NCBI GenBank assembly: GCA_032433595.1 | Contig: JASWJB010000208.1 | Span: forward strand, 1 to 64,000 | Direction: 5' to 3' | DNA length: 64,000 nt | Origin: Conoideocrella luteorostrata | Lineage: Eukaryota > Ascomycota > Sordariomycetes > Hypocreales > Clavicipitaceae | Part shown: in pieces, positions 62,697 to 64,000 of the stretch | Numbering within the stretch: the stretch's first letter is position 1 | Layout: each line of letters opens with the position of its first letter | The notes under the pieces: model-generated | The model's input: only the letters and a program-made list of their open reading frames with translations | The model's database searches: none | Told to the model about the DNA's origin: nothing | Program-made: the position numbers and the translations under genes

Positions 62697-64000
62697 CTAA
62701 CTCCATACATCTTCGAACCAGCGCTTGGATCGCTTCAGCCCAGCCCTCCAGCTATCTATCTCAGCCTGATCCCAACCCGTGTGCGTCTTAACGCTTTCGA
62801 GCAGAGCTGCAGTAACGTCCTTGGCCATGATCGCTGCGCCACAGATGTAGAATGCTGCCCCCTGGTTCAACATGAGCTCAGTGACGTCCGCTTCACGAGC
62901 ACGGATCTGATCCTGAACGTACACTTTGGCGCCTCCCGAACGAGAGAACGCTGTCACGACCTCGAGCTTACCCTTTAGAGGGCCGTCCATAAGCTCCCTG
63001 AGCTCTTCCCGATATAGATAATCATCCTCAGTCTGACAGCCAAAGAACAGGACCATGCGACCAATGTCTCTTCCAGTTGGGCCAAGGCGTGCGCGCTCCT
63101 GGACGAAGCCCCTGAAGGGTGCAATACCAGTTCCAGCCGCAACCATAACAAGAGGTGTCTGCGAGCGCATGGGCAGCTTGAAAGTTGACAGCCTGATTTG
63201 CGCCCAGATCTGTGCCGAAAGCTGATGCGGGGACATGTTTGCGTCTTCGTCGCATTGCCCAGGCTTCATCCCATGAAGTGTTTCAAGGTAGTTACTTGCC
63301 AAACCTGGGATAGCAACTGTGAGATTACCAGGCACCGCACCTGGCTTTACTGACACCGTCAGACTGACTTTCCTGGGGGATACAACTGTCGAACTCGAAA
63401 TTGAGTACAGCCGCGGTTTGATCCGAGGGAGGAGCTCGATAATGAAGGACAGGGGGAGCACATGCCACGAGGCAGTGTCATCGAGCTCCAAAGAGTGTGA
63501 CAAGAGACGTGCAATGGTCATGTGGTTGGAATGCAGGAACCCGTAGTATGTCTCCTTGTTCTTCCCCAGGCTCTTCAACGAGTCTCGGATCTTGTGCGTG
63601 GGTGCCATTCTGGACAAGGCCAGAACAGCCTCTCGCGAAATAGGACCACAAATGTCAAGGTACCGGCGAAACAGGGTATCAATGGTGAGCTGATTGGGCA
63701 TCTTGAGAGCGTCCCCTCCAGCTGTGCTTGTAATAGACACGCACGAGCTTCCTCTGGAAGCCAATCCAAGGACAGTGAGGAGATGTGACATCTCGCTCTC
63801 TCGGTTTTCAGGCCAAATCGCAATGTGGTCACCAGTCTTGTATTTGACTTGCGGGTGCAGACTCAAGTCGAGTGTCACTTCCAAGACCGAGCGATGCCCT
63901 TGATTGTAGCTGGCCGCCAGCTGTCTTGCACTCGCTACCTGGACTAGGTTAACATTTGCGTCACCGCCCCGCCCAACGTGCGGCTTGAGGGCAGATAACT
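62697..64000 (-). CDS. NADPH-cytochrome P450 reductase-like flavoprotein, C-terminal part (5' partial)
   Basis: The minus-strand frame is open to the window edge, so the N-terminal FMN (and any P450) part lies beyond. At least 434 residues are visible. FAD-binding part: YKTGDHIAIWPEN, then RLYSISSS (the RxYS motif). NADPH-binding part: MVAAGTGIAPFRGFVQER, VLFFGCQTEDDYLYREEL, AFSR...KVYVQDQI, and FYICGAAIMAKDV. The C-terminus FEDVWS matches the DVWS end usual in cytochrome P450 reductases. These enzymes pass electrons from NADPH via FAD and FMN to P450s at the ER; in fungi the same module also ends self-sufficient P450-reductase fusions (CYP505 type). Which one this is cannot be told from the part shown. 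No intron, stop or frameshift was seen. Confidence 0.9.
   Translation of the reverse strand, partial: LSALKPHVGRGGDANVNLVQVASARQLAASYNQGHRSVLEVTLDLSLHPQVKYKTGDHIAIWPENRESEMSHLLTVLGLASRGSSCVSITSTAGGDALKMPNQLTIDTLFRRYLDICGPISREAVLALSRMAPTHKIRDSLKSLGKNKETYYGFLHSNHMTIARLLSHSLELDDTASWHVLPLSFIIELLPRIKPRLYSISSSTVVSPRKVSLTVSVKPGAVPGNLTVAIPGLASNYLETLHGMKPGQCDEDANMSPHQLSAQIWAQIRLSTFKLPMRSQTPLVMVAAGTGIAPFRGFVQERARLGPTGRDIGRMVLFFGCQTEDDYLYREELRELMDGPLKGKLEVVTAFSRSGGAKVYVQDQIRAREADVTELMLNQGAAFYICGAAIMAKDVTAALLESVKTHTGWDQAEIDSWRAGLKRSKRWFEDVWS

Noticed and set aside
1..64000. tRNA or rRNA genes
   Set aside because: No convincing cloverleaf or conserved rRNA segment was seen by eye; a covariance-model scan would be needed to exclude them.

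Overview
The window looks like repeat-rich, accessory DNA from a filamentous ascomycete, most likely a Sordariomycete; the class is inference. Support comes from short introns (46-83 nt) with GT..AG ends and CTAAC-like branch sites, a FunK1 kinase, a HET-domain protein, a HET/NB-ARC/TPR NOD-like receptor, a Ty1/copia retrotransposon, and nonsense mutations that nearly all fit CpA-to-TpA change, the signature of repeat-induced point mutation (RIP).

Layout. 1-6.3 kb: the 3' part of a FunK1 kinase whose last codons were split by a complete copia element with a perfect 5-bp target duplication, followed by a solo LTR of a second family. 6.9-8.6 kb: a four-exon SRPK-like kinase on the minus strand. 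10.7-14.3 kb: a GC-rich pseudogene in which an SbcD/Mre11-like nuclease and an SbcC/Rad50-like ATPase form one reading frame. 14.7-15.1 kb: a C2H2 zinc-finger remnant. 18.9-19.3 kb: a three-exon small secreted cysteine-rich protein. 23.1-23.9 kb: an unrecognised two-exon gene. 34.2-35.2 and 36.2-36.7 kb: a broken conserved gene and a small hypothetical gene. 38.1-40.2 kb: a HET protein. 41.5-44.7 kb: the NLR. 55.6-56.3 kb: a secreted protein. 59.8-61.5 kb: a broken member of an expanded fungal family, with a truncated relative at 41 kb. 62.7-64 kb: the C-terminal part of an NADPH-cytochrome P450 reductase-like flavoprotein that runs off the edge.

The most striking content is a composite repeat family that fills roughly 24 kb (15.7-17.4, 19.7-22.9, 24.5-26.6, 27.7-30.1, 31.3-33.8, 45.1-55.0 and 56.5-59.5 kb). 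Each copy has the same module order: a degenerate tandem array of about 77-bp units, an acidic Asp/Ala-encoding trinucleotide tract, a block of about 190-bp repeats rich in GTGCGCTGG-type words, and often a palindromic junction. On one strand the 77/78-bp unit reads as a 26-residue repeat, so the family may descend from a gene for a long repetitive protein, or from a large non-autonomous mobile element. One junction is an apparently perfect inverted repeat with 147-bp arms. Solo LTRs with perfect target duplications have since inserted into the arrays.

Functionally the genes are typical of a fungal dispensable compartment: self/non-self recognition (HET, NLR), signalling kinases, secreted proteins and mobile DNA. 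No operon-like or pathway cluster is evident. Repeat-module boundaries are approximate because they were read by eye.
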